DNA of 64,000 nucleotides from Leptospiraceae bacterium. GTDB lineage: Bacteria; Spirochaetota; Leptospiria; Leptospirales; Leptospiraceae. The notes under the pieces are model-generated. The model saw only the letters and a program-made list of their open reading frames with translations, ran no database searches and had not been told where the DNA came from. The translations under genes were made by a program, and so were the position numbers. This document shows positions 36,941 through 45,399 of the stretch, piece by piece. The stretch is taken from positions 1-64,000 of the forward strand of contig JAKRSH010000035.1 of NCBI GenBank assembly GCA_022402465.1, in the 5' to 3' direction. Positions within the stretch are counted from its first letter, which is position 1. The number at the start of each line of letters is the position of its first letter.

Positions 36941-38233
36941 TTACCTAGCTCCAAAGCCCGTGAGAATCGTTTTAATAGTTTTGAATGTGATCAAAAGATC
37001 CAACCAAAATGAGAAATTCTTAATATAATAAAAATCATATTCCAATTTGACTTTCATTCCATCTACCTCCGCAGCATACCCTTGCTCTACTTGTGCCCAG
37101 CCAGAAATTCCAGGTCTGACAACATGTCTATACGCAAAGAAGGGAACATCTTTTTCATACCACTTAGAAAGTTCGTAGGATTCAGGTCTCGGACCGATAA
37201 ATGACATCTGCCCAAAAAAAACATTAAACACTTGAGGCAGTTCATCGATTCGAAATTTTCGAATGAATTGCCCTACTCTTGTAATTCTTGGATCATTTTT
37301 GGGATTTGTAAAACCACCGCCATCCCGATCAATATACATACTTCGAAATTTTAACATTCGGAAGACACGACCGCGATAACCCATTCTTGGCTGAATAAAC
37401 AAAACTGATCCTCTTGATTCAATGCGAATGCAGATAGCTATAACTATAAAGAATGGTAAGAGAATAGGAATAACGAGTATAGATGTTACAATATCTATGC
37501 ATCGTTTGATAAATTCATAGAATTGCGAGGGAAGAAGTGATCCAAATACATTCTCAGATAGATGATTGATCTTAACTCTCCCTGTCACAGTTTCTCGAAT
37601 TTTTGTTTCAGAATAAACTGGAATTCCAGCGAGCGTACACTGAGCAAGAAATTTCTCCCATTCTGGGTTTATAGTCGGGCTATTGAAATCAGCAACAATT
37701 GCATTATAGCGCTGGCCTTCTAAATCAGGTTTTGATAAGATCTTAAATAAAGCTCCATGACTAGTTTCTAATTCTTTGCTTCCTTTAAATGGCAACATTG
37801 CATAGCGAGTCAAGCGATATCTACGTCCTAGGAAAAATCCTGCAAAACACCAAAGTAATGTTATACAAAAACCAATTAAAAATATTTGGATAGAATAAGT
37901 AGTTCTAAAAAATAAGATTAATCCAATGGGTATAGCATAGCAAACGAATGTGATCGGAAGAATATAGGAGACTGATTCTGATCCAGGTAAACGAAAAAGT
38001 TTACGAAGGCTAAAAGTTGAAACAAAAAAAGCAAACAAACTTGCAGATAATGATGTAAAAAGATTAGGGTCTTGAGATTTCCAAAATTCAAACCCCCATA
38101 TCGGTACAGCAGACAAACCTAGTAAAACAAATCCTCCAGACAAAAATTGAAATAGGTAGCTTAATAGTATTAATTCATACCATCTTGAATGTCTTCTAGT
38201 GTAATTTTGCTCAAGTGAATTGGATTCCTTCAT
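36941..38233 (-). CDS. Undecaprenyl-phosphate glycosyl-1-phosphate transferase (WbaP/WcaJ-like)
   Basis: A 430-residue polyprenyl glycosylphosphotransferase. The N-terminal half has four to five membrane helices and a CoA-binding-like domain; the C-terminal half is the bacterial sugar-transferase domain with KFRSM, the KxRxDELPQ variant (KFRIDELPQ) and GPRPE. It starts O-antigen synthesis by moving a sugar phosphate onto undecaprenyl phosphate, possibly FucNAc-type or hexose given the genes next to it. A TTG at 38248 is an alternative start; the ATG at 38233 is preferred. Confidence 0.9.
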   Translation of the reverse strand: MKESNSLEQNYTRRHSRWYELILLSYLFQFLSGGFVLLGLSAVPIWGFEFWKSQDPNLFTSLSASLFAFFVSTFSLRKLFRLPGSESVSYILPITFVCYAIPIGLILFFRTTYSIQIFLIGFCITLLWCFAGFFLGRRYRLTRYAMLPFKGSKELETSHGALFKILSKPDLEGQRYNAIVADFNSPTINPEWEKFLAQCTLAGIPVYSETKIRETVTGRVKINHLSENVFGSLLPSQFYEFIKRCIDIVTSILVIPILLPFFIVIAICIRIESRGSVLFIQPRMGYRGRVFRMLKFRSMYIDRDGGGFTNPKNDPRITRVGQFIRKFRIDELPQVFNVFFGQMSFIGPRPESYELSKWYEKDVPFFAYRHVVRPGISGWAQVEQGYAAEVDGMKVKLEYDFYYIKNFSFWLDLLITFKTIKTILTGFGAR

Positions 38234-38254
38234 AAATAATCTAATCAATAATTG

Positions 38255-39451
38255 TTAGTTAACAATTTTCAGAATAGTTTTGCTTGCGTTTTTGACTGAA
38301 AATTTCTGATTCAATAATTTTCTACAATTCATAGCACAATTATCCCGAACCTCAGAGTCCAGCAACTGAATGGCTGCATTTAAGAATACTTGATCATCGC
38401 CTGATTCAACGACGAAACCAGATTTCGCTGATTCTATAACTTCTTTTAAATCATTACCAGGATTCACACTTCCAAGAACTGGCATTGATTGCACTAGATA
38501 ACCCAAAATTTTACCTGGGAAATTATGCGTCTTATGATTGCGATTGAGACAGAATAAACCTATATCGAATTCGGACATTGTATTCTTAAATTCTGTTTGG
38601 GAGACAGGGTCTAGAAGAACCATATTTGTTAAAGATTCACTTTGGATAGAATTCCGAACCAATTCAACTTCATCACCTGATCCAACTAACACAAAGAATG
38701 CATTCTTTTTACGCAATAGGTTTTTAGCTAATCTGATGATCTGGCTCATGTCTTGCGCATGACCAATGTTTCCTCCATAGAAGAAAACAATTTTATCTTC
38801 AATTCCTAGTCTTTTTCTAACTGGAAAGTCCTTGATCACAATCGGTTGATCAGAAACCCAATTATAAAGGACTTCTAGATGCGCTTTCCCTTTATAATAA
38901 TTTTGAAACCATGCGAGATTTCCCTCTGACATAAGTCCAATTGTGTCTGCAGAATTATAATTTAATCTTTCTATAAACAAAAAGAATTTTGTTAACGGAT
39001 TATTATATTGTAATATCCCATTGTCTATTGCCCATTGAGGAAAAAAATCTCGAAGAATCAGGTAAGATCTAGCTTTCCATTTTTGTTTTAATTTATGAAC
39101 TAGATATCCCCAAAAAATAGATGGAGAGTAATAAATGATCAGATCACTTTTCCAAGTTTTGAATATATTGCGACCATGGAATAAGGCTCGAAATGGTAAC
39201 AAACATTCATTGATTAACCGAATTGGTTTAGATATATTTTTTAATCTACCTGATGGAAATCGAAAGATTGTAATTCCGTCCAATACCTCAATTTGATTTT
39301 CTAAATTCTGGTATTTTTTATAACTATCAGGTGTAACGACATAGACTTCATGACCTTGGCTTTTGTATTCAATTGCCAATTCATGCATCATTTTAGCCGC
39401 TATCTTCGTGCTATCTGGAAGATAGTCATCGACTATTATACAGAGTTTCAT
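38255..39451 (-). CDS. Glycosyltransferase, WbuB-like (L-fucosamine transferase type)
   Basis: A 398-residue GT4 protein whose N-terminus (IVDDYLPDSTKIAAKMMHELA) and middle segment (LRDFFPQWAIDNGIL) match WbuB-type proteins that follow fnlABC in other bacteria. It probably transfers N-acetyl-L-fucosamine. It overlaps fnlC by 4 bases. The function inference is strong from gene order fnlA-fnlB-fnlC-wbuB, which is shared with other O-antigen clusters. Confidence 0.8.
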   Translation of the reverse strand: MKLCIIVDDYLPDSTKIAAKMMHELAIEYKSQGHEVYVVTPDSYKKYQNLENQIEVLDGITIFRFPSGRLKNISKPIRLINECLLPFRALFHGRNIFKTWKSDLIIYYSPSIFWGYLVHKLKQKWKARSYLILRDFFPQWAIDNGILQYNNPLTKFFLFIERLNYNSADTIGLMSEGNLAWFQNYYKGKAHLEVLYNWVSDQPIVIKDFPVRKRLGIEDKIVFFYGGNIGHAQDMSQIIRLAKNLLRKKNAFFVLVGSGDEVELVRNSIQSESLTNMVLLDPVSQTEFKNTMSEFDIGLFCLNRNHKTHNFPGKILGYLVQSMPVLGSVNPGNDLKEVIESAKSGFVVESGDDQVFLNAAIQLLDSEVRDNCAMNCRKLLNQKFSVKNASKTILKIVN

Positions 39452-40575
39452 TTTTTCCAGACGGTACGATTGATATAATCTGTGTAGCTTTGGATTATAC
39501 GAACTACTTTATCAGAGACATTGGGCATCGAATAATCTGTCACTTGCCTCAAAAATCTTTCTTCACCAGAAGGTTGAGATTCTAAAATGGTAAGTGCCTG
39601 CATTACCCTTTCTAAAGACATGCCGACCATCATAACACTGCCTTCCTCCATTCCTTCAGGTCTTTCATGTGCTTCTCGGATATTCAATGCAGGGAAATTC
39701 AGAATAGAAGATTCTTCATTTATTGTTCCGCTATCGGATAAAACAACTTTCGAGTTCATCTGAAGCTTAACATAATCAAAAAATCCAAGAGGTTTTAAAA
39801 GTTGTATTTTTTTATGAAAAGAAATTCCAGAAGTATCAAATTTTTTCTTTGTTCTTGGATGAGTTGAAACGATGATTGGATATTGGTAAGTTTCGGCGAT
39901 TCTATTCAAGATTAGAATTAAATTCAAAAAATTTTTCTCAGAATCAATATTTTCTTCACGATGCGCACTTACTACAAAGTATTCCTTGGGACTTAGACCC
40001 AAATGATTTATCACATTGGAATCCAAAATCTGACTTCGATAGTAAGTAAGAACTTCAAGCATTGGACTTCCTGTTTTTATAATAGTATCAGGAGCCAATC
40101 CTTCTCTGAGCAGATATTCGCGTGCAATACTACTGTATGTCATATTAATATCTGCCGTATGATCAACAATGCGTCTATTGATCTCTTCAGGAACTCTCTG
40201 ATCGAAACACCTGTTACCTGCTTCCATGTGAAATATTGGAATTTTCCTTCGCTTTGCTGGAATTACAGATAAGCAACTGTTTGTATCACCTAATACCAGA
40301 AGCGCTTCAGGTTTAATTTCTTCCAATGCAGAATCTACCGAAATAATTACTTTACCAATCGTTTCTGCGCCTGTTCCACCTGCTGAATTCAAAAAATAAT
40401 CGGGTTTACGAATTCCTAAATCATCAAAAAATATTTGATTCAATTCATAATCATAATTCTGTCCCGTATGAATTAAAGTATGATCAAAATATTTGTCTAA
40501 TTTCGATAGAACTCGAGACAAGCGAATAATTTCAGGACGGGTTCCCACTACAGTAGCGATTTTTAGTTTATTCAT
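39448..40575 (-). CDS. fnlC: UDP-N-acetylglucosamine 2-epimerase-type, UDP-L-FucNAc synthesis (FnlC)
   Basis: A 375-residue WecB-family enzyme: VGTRPEIIRL at the N-terminus, VLGDTNS, HMEAGNRC and SDSGTINEES are the standard motifs. In this gene context (fnlA, fnlB upstream) it catalyses the last C2 epimerisation that gives UDP-N-acetyl-L-fucosamine. It overlaps FnlB and WbuB-like genes by 4 bases each. WecB proper would make UDP-ManNAc, but the cassette argues for FnlC. Confidence 0.9.
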   Translation of the reverse strand: MNKLKIATVVGTRPEIIRLSRVLSKLDKYFDHTLIHTGQNYDYELNQIFFDDLGIRKPDYFLNSAGGTGAETIGKVIISVDSALEEIKPEALLVLGDTNSCLSVIPAKRRKIPIFHMEAGNRCFDQRVPEEINRRIVDHTADINMTYSSIAREYLLREGLAPDTIIKTGSPMLEVLTYYRSQILDSNVINHLGLSPKEYFVVSAHREENIDSEKNFLNLILILNRIAETYQYPIIVSTHPRTKKKFDTSGISFHKKIQLLKPLGFFDYVKLQMNSKVVLSDSGTINEESSILNFPALNIREAHERPEGMEEGSVMMVGMSLERVMQALTILESQPSGEERFLRQVTDYSMPNVSDKVVRIIQSYTDYINRTVWKK

Positions 40576-41702
40576 AATACTATCGAAGAGAATGTATCAG
40601 GATTGTTGCGATCAAAAACTTCATTAGCCCATAGCATAACAATCATCTGTTCAGTACCTATATTTGTAATGTCATGAGCCCAACCTGGGATGCTATCTAC
40701 AATTGTAGGATTTTCGCCAAATATTTCTAGTTGGTGGAATTCATTCGTTACTTTGTTACGAAATCGAAAAAGAGCCTTTCCTTTGATCACAAGAAACTTT
40801 TCTGTTTTTGTATGGTGGTAGTGCTCTCCTCTAGTGATACCAGGGGCAGCAGTGAAGTAGGAAAACTGACCAGATTCATTTGTCTTTAGCATTTCTACGA
40901 ATACACCTCGAGAATCAGAGTATTTTGGGATCGCATAGGACCATGATTCATTAGGAAGATAGCTGATAAAGGTGGAATATAGGGCTCTATGAAAACCTAC
41001 GCCTACTTTGTCTATAGATAAGTCTGAACGAGATTTTTCATAAGAATACAGAGTATCTGCAATCTCTCCTAACGTAACTTTGTAAGTTGGCTTTATAATA
41101 TAAAGAAGCTCCGATTTGGATTCGTTAACCGAAGCAGGAGATTGTATAAAATCATAAATCTTACTAACTACAGTATCCACATGGATAAGTTCAATCTCTT
41201 TGGTTCTATCAGAGATTTTAATTTCCAATCCTCTTGCGATATTGTAACAAAAAGTTGCCACAACGGAATTGTAGTTAGGTTTGCTGAATTTTCCAAATAC
41301 ACCAGGAAGTCTATAGACAGCAACAGGAGCTCCGGTTCTTTTCGCGTAATCCCAAATGAATTCTTCGGCTTTTTGTTTGGATTTACCGTAAGGATTGTCC
41401 AACTCAGCTTGCGAGGAAGAGGATAGATAAATAGGAGTTTTTTTTTGGTTTTGGATTAAAAAGTCAAGAATATTCTTGGTGAGGTTTACATTTGTATCTG
41501 TAAAGGCAGATTCTTCTTTTGGACGATTGACACCTGCTAGATGAATTATAAAATCCGCACTAAGCAAATTATATTCTAGATCAGATTGAGAGGACCTTCT
41601 ATTTATTCGAAGAATCTCTATTTCTTTCTTTTCAGAAAGGAATAGACAAAGATTTTTTCCAATGAAACCTTCGGAACCTGTTATGAGGATTTTTTTTCTC
41701 AA
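40572..41702 (-). CDS. fnlB: FnlB/WbjC/CapF bifunctional epimerase-reductase
   Basis: A 376-residue protein with an N-terminal SDR (residues 1-250; GSEGFIG at 9-15, YGKSK at Y105/K109) and a C-terminal cupin (about 260-376; RGEHYHHTKTEKF with H294, H296, H297). This fusion is typical of CapF/FnlB, which epimerises and reduces the UDP-4-keto sugar to UDP-N-acetyl-L-talosamine. The start is TTG at 41702, overlapping the fnlA stop as TTGA. Runs of eight and nine A lie near the 5' end. Confidence 0.93.
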   Translation of the reverse strand: MRKKILITGSEGFIGKNLCLFLSEKKEIEILRINRRSSQSDLEYNLLSADFIIHLAGVNRPKEESAFTDTNVNLTKNILDFLIQNQKKTPIYLSSSSQAELDNPYGKSKQKAEEFIWDYAKRTGAPVAVYRLPGVFGKFSKPNYNSVVATFCYNIARGLEIKISDRTKEIELIHVDTVVSKIYDFIQSPASVNESKSELLYIIKPTYKVTLGEIADTLYSYEKSRSDLSIDKVGVGFHRALYSTFISYLPNESWSYAIPKYSDSRGVFVEMLKTNESGQFSYFTAAPGITRGEHYHHTKTEKFLVIKGKALFRFRNKVTNEFHQLEIFGENPTIVDSIPGWAHDITNIGTEQMIVMLWANEVFDRNNPDTFSSIVL

Positions 41703-42733
41703 TCAAAAAGCTCCGGAGTTTTTCCGTCTTTTAAGTCTCGAATGAAGGATAATTTTAAAAGCAACTTCTTCATTCCTTCTAAATCCAGTCGAGTAGTGTT
41801 GTGAGAGTTATAATCCTCTGCATGTGAGACTTCTTCCTGACCCTCTTCAAAAAACTTTCCATAGTTTAAGTCTCGAAGATCAGGTGGGATTCTATAATAA
41901 TCGCCGAGGTCTTCCGCGAATGCTTTCTCTTCTCGACTGAGGAGGGTCTCATACAATTTCTCTCCATGCCTTGTTCCAATAATTTGGATAGGATGGTTTT
42001 TCTTATCAAAAAGTTCTAAAATTGATTTAGCTAAAACCTCTATCGTTGCGGCTGGAGCTTTTTGCACAAAAATGTCCCCATTATTTCCATGTTGAAAAGC
42101 ATAGAGTACTAAATCTACAGCATCATCTAAGGTCATCATGAAGCGGGTCATATTGGGATCAGTGATCGTAAAAGGAATCCCAGATTTCATTTGATCGATG
42201 AAGAGTGGGATTACTGAACCACGAGATGCCATCACATTTCCATAACGAGTGCCACAGACTATCATTTTAGAATCATTTAAAGTTCTAGATTTTGCCACCA
42301 TGACTTTTTCCATCATCGCCTTGGAAATTCCCATTGCATTTATAGGATAGACAGCCTTGTCTGTACTGAGACAAATTACTTTTTTAACACCTGCTTGTTC
42401 TGATGTTTGCAAAACATTTTCCGTTCCAATGACATTAGTTTTTACTGCTTCCATAGGATAAAACTCACAGGAAGGGACTTGTTTCAATGCAGCGGCATGA
42501 AAAATATAATCTACACCTTTGAATGCATCGTAGAGGGAGGTGGAGTCTCTTACATCTCCAATGTAAAACTTTATCTTGGAGTTTTTGTAATATTTACGGA
42601 GGTCATCCTGTTTTTTTTCGTCTCGACTGAGGATGCGAATCTCTTGGATGTCAGTGTTTAGAAAACGGTTGAGGACGGCTTTTCCAAAAGAGCCAGTGCC
42701 GCCAGTGATTAGTAATATATTGTTTTTGAACAT
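41699..42733 (-). CDS. fnlA: UDP-GlcNAc 4,6-dehydratase (5-inverting), FnlA/WbjB
   Basis: A 344-residue SDR. TGGTGSFG is at residues 10-17 and STDKAVYPINAMGISKAMMEK holds the variant active site (Met in place of Tyr, then Lys) typical of the FnlA/WbjB/CapE group. It is the first enzyme of UDP-L-FucNAc synthesis and the first gene of the cassette fnlA-fnlB-fnlC-wbuB. GC looks higher than in neighbouring GT-C genes. Upstream is a 105-base gap holding a strong hairpin at 42823-42859. Confidence 0.93.
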   Translation of the reverse strand: MFKNNILLITGGTGSFGKAVLNRFLNTDIQEIRILSRDEKKQDDLRKYYKNSKIKFYIGDVRDSTSLYDAFKGVDYIFHAAALKQVPSCEFYPMEAVKTNVIGTENVLQTSEQAGVKKVICLSTDKAVYPINAMGISKAMMEKVMVAKSRTLNDSKMIVCGTRYGNVMASRGSVIPLFIDQMKSGIPFTITDPNMTRFMMTLDDAVDLVLYAFQHGNNGDIFVQKAPAATIEVLAKSILELFDKKNHPIQIIGTRHGEKLYETLLSREEKAFAEDLGDYYRIPPDLRDLNYGKFFEEGQEEVSHAEDYNSHNTTRLDLEGMKKLLLKLSFIRDLKDGKTPELFD

Positions 42734-42822
42734 GGTTTTATTTAAGGAGTTAGTTAGTTAATCGGTTGTTAGGTTTGAGGGTTGATGATTTGATTGTTTT
42801 TCATTAAATTGGTAAATGAGGC

Positions 42823-42859
42823 GAGAACTCGAAAGAAATCAAGAGTCTTTCGAGTTCTC
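42823..42859 (-). terminator. Perfect 14-bp hairpin at the end of the GT4 gene, upstream of fnlA
   Basis: GAGAACTCGAAAGA (42823-42836) and TCTTTCGAGTTCTC (42846-42859) are perfectly complementary across a 9-base loop. The stem spans the last codons and stop of the gene 42839-43990. On the minus strand the hairpin is followed by GCCTCATTTACC with no clear U-run, so it is either a weak terminator, a processing site, or an operator or recombination site. It has the strongest local dyad I found in the window. Confidence 0.65.
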
Positions 42860-43990
42860 ATACATTGAGTAGAGAAAATCAAAGGTTCTATCAGCACAAA
42901 GTTTCCATGAGTATTTTTTAGATTTTTCATGAGCATTAAAGGAAAGCTTTTCTCTCAATTTTTTGTCCTTCAGAAATATTTCCAGTTTCTGTGAAATATC
43001 ATTAGGACTTTCTGGATTAAAGTATATGGCATCTTCACCAAGTATTTCAAACATAGAAGATAATTTTGAGCAAGCTATTGGCAATGCAGATGCCATGGCT
43101 TCGGTAACAATTTGACCAAAAGTTTCACAAGACGAAGCAAATAAAAATATATCAGCATCTTTATATTTTTGTTCAATTTCTTCATACGACACTTTGTCAT
43201 AATACTTTATAAATTTATTATCAGTATCCACTTCTTGAATTGATTTAGTAAATTTTTTAAAAGCCTTTTTTTCAATAGGATATCCTACGAAAGAGATTTG
43301 AACAGGATATTCTACTTGATTCAAAAGTCCAATTGCTTTAACTACATTCCATTGGTGCTTGTATTCTCCTATAAATGAAACATACAAAATTTTCGCAGGA
43401 TTATTAGTAGTGAAATCTTTTAAATCCTTTTGGGGACGAGGAGATCTGTAAAACATAGAATTGATTCCATGGTTTATGATTGTAGTTTTTTCTAATGGCA
43501 TAGGAAATTGCTCTAAAACTCTGCGTCTTGCAAATTCAGTTAAAAAGATGGTTCCTTGGGCTTTTTGAAAAGTTTGCGATTGAATAAATCTAAGTAAAAC
43601 TAATCTCATTGCATGCATGGAAAATCCATATCTTCGAATTTCACTCCATTCAAATGGCAATAAATTCTGACTCATAGTAACAAATGGGTGAAAATTTCCT
43701 GAATACGAACCTCCTGGAACAAAAAGTAAATCACATTTTGATTCGGTAAGCCTTTTAGGCAGAAGGAATCTTTGCCAGAATGTTCGGAATACTAGTGATT
43801 TATCCAATAAAGGTTCTAAAGATTTTTCTAGCCATTTTTGTTCACTAATTTTAGATAATGTGTCACTTCCTGCCCAAACGATAACTTTTTTAAATTGAAA
43901 CTTCTCTGGTTCAGCTGCCTTGAGTAATTCAACTAAGTGTGTAACACCTCCCCCTCCTCTTATATTAGATGCATCAATACCAAGAATCAT
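42839..43990 (-). CDS. Family 4 (GT-B) glycosyltransferase
   Basis: A 383-residue GT4. It starts MILGIDASNIRGGGGVTHL, a GG-rich N-terminal binding loop common to GT4, and the donor domain contains YVSFIGEYKHQWN and the E-x7-E motif in SSCETFGQIVTEAM. It is the last gene before fnlA and coupled to the GT2 upstream (4-base overlap). Donor not known. Confidence 0.85.
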   Translation of the reverse strand: MILGIDASNIRGGGGVTHLVELLKAAEPEKFQFKKVIVWAGSDTLSKISEQKWLEKSLEPLLDKSLVFRTFWQRFLLPKRLTESKCDLLFVPGGSYSGNFHPFVTMSQNLLPFEWSEIRRYGFSMHAMRLVLLRFIQSQTFQKAQGTIFLTEFARRRVLEQFPMPLEKTTIINHGINSMFYRSPRPQKDLKDFTTNNPAKILYVSFIGEYKHQWNVVKAIGLLNQVEYPVQISFVGYPIEKKAFKKFTKSIQEVDTDNKFIKYYDKVSYEEIEQKYKDADIFLFASSCETFGQIVTEAMASALPIACSKLSSMFEILGEDAIYFNPESPNDISQKLEIFLKDKKLREKLSFNAHEKSKKYSWKLCADRTFDFLYSMYENSKDS

Positions 43991-44880
43991 GAATTTAAAG
44001 AAAAAAGTTGTAAGAGTCTACCCAATTCAAAATATTTATCCTTTTTAAAAATTCTACGAAATATATTAAGTAAAGAACTAACAATAGTAGCGATCATAAA
44101 ACGAGTTTTACTTAATTCAGGATTTTGTTTTACAAATTCATAGGTCCATTTCGAAAGAATTTTTCCTCTTAAAATCGCATCATATCTTTTATGAAAAATC
44201 ACATTATCATCATGTATCACTTTAGCTTCTTTACATACCCATAGATCAAATTTCTGACCAATTGGATAGCTAAACATAAGATCTTCACAAGGAGCCCAAG
44301 TAGAATCAATATTTTTCTTGTGAATTCCTTCTACTAAAATCTCTTGTCGCCAAGAAGATGAACCTCCATTCAACCAATTTGTATGTATATCACTTTCTAC
44401 ATTGCACAAAGATGTTGTATAGCCACTCAATAAAACCTTTCCTGGATCCTTACTACTCAAAAAAAAGAATTCTTTAAATCTTGAATAGGAATGACGTTTC
44501 ATGTTAGTTAAATTCAATCCTACTCCAACAGTATTGACATTCTTAGAATTCCAAAATTTGATTAGATTTTCAATTGCATCTGATTCGAGTATTATATCAT
44601 CATCTAAGGTAGCGACTAACTTAGTTTTATTATTTAATTTAGATACCCCCAACTTTCTTTGGCGTATCTGACCTGCTATTTCAGAATGGTAGTATTCAAT
44701 AGGTAGTTTTGATTTATATGGTTCAATTAGAGACTCTATGTTTTCTCCACTACCAACCACAATAAATCGACCGATTTTTTGGGTTTGTTTAACTAGAGAA
44801 TTCAAGAGATTCACAATTTTATGAGGCCTATCTTTAGTAGGAGTAAGTACACAGATGTCTTTCGAAACAAAATTGTTCAT
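43987..44880 (-). CDS. Family 2 glycosyltransferase
   Basis: A 297-residue GT2 with ICVLTPTKDRPHKI at the N-terminus and the acidic metal motif VATLDDDIILES. Downstream pieces LNGGSSSWR and WAPCEDLMFSYP are typical of the GT2 acceptor domain. The C-terminus is basic. It is coupled by 4-base overlaps both to the KdsC-like gene upstream and to the GT4 gene downstream, so the phosphatase and the transferases are likely one operon. Substrate unknown. Confidence 0.8.
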   Translation of the reverse strand: MNNFVSKDICVLTPTKDRPHKIVNLLNSLVKQTQKIGRFIVVGSGENIESLIEPYKSKLPIEYYHSEIAGQIRQRKLGVSKLNNKTKLVATLDDDIILESDAIENLIKFWNSKNVNTVGVGLNLTNMKRHSYSRFKEFFFLSSKDPGKVLLSGYTTSLCNVESDIHTNWLNGGSSSWRQEILVEGIHKKNIDSTWAPCEDLMFSYPIGQKFDLWVCKEAKVIHDDNVIFHKRYDAILRGKILSKWTYEFVKQNPELSKTRFMIATIVSSLLNIFRRIFKKDKYFELGRLLQLFSLNS

Positions 44881-45389
44881 ACGTTAGAGATCTTGATTCC
44901 TTTATCGAATTCTGCCTTCATACCTTTTGCTTCCAACATAGCATCAATAAACTCTCTTACAGCACCATCTCCACCTTTTGCTTGTAAGTGGTAATTTGAT
45001 CTAGCAAGGACACTGGCATGAGCATTCTTGGGACAAGCAAAGATTCCTACTAATTCTGATACAACCAAATCGTTTAGATCATCACCAATGTAAGCTATAT
45101 GCTGCTTGGATAATTGAAGGTGGTGACTAAGGGTCGAAAGGCAAGACGCCTTGTCTTCTATTCCTAGAAATACATGCACTATTCCTAATACAGAGGCTCT
45201 TTTGGCAATGATTGGTGAAGTATTTCCTGATATGATGGCTATTGAGATTATTTGGTTAGCAATTCTAATGCCTAAACCGTCTTTTACATCGAAGATCTTG
45301 AACGACTCTCCTTCTTGTGTATAGTATAGCTTACCATCCGTCAACACACCATCAACATCGATAACAAGCAGTTTTATATTTTCTAACAT
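44877..45389 (-). CDS. KdsC-like HAD phosphatase (3-deoxy-ulosonate-8/9-phosphate type)
   Basis: A 170-residue HAD C0-type phosphatase. Catalytic D11 and D13 are in IDVDGVLTDG, and GDDLND (D103, D104, N106, D107) is the second acidic site. The C-terminal loop is GGDGAVRE (139-146) where E. coli KdsC has GGRGAVRE, and the second loop is SGN (54-56) where KdsC has TGR. KdsC removes the 8-phosphate from Kdo-8-phosphate; relatives act on nonulosonate phosphates. The two changes suggest a different substrate. It is the first gene of a GT operon, well away from the kdsA homologue. Confidence 0.8.
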   Translation of the reverse strand: MLENIKLLVIDVDGVLTDGKLYYTQEGESFKIFDVKDGLGIRIANQIISIAIISGNTSPIIAKRASVLGIVHVFLGIEDKASCLSTLSHHLQLSKQHIAYIGDDLNDLVVSELVGIFACPKNAHASVLARSNYHLQAKGGDGAVREFIDAMLEAKGMKAEFDKGIKISNV

Positions 45390-45399
45390 TACTAATTAA

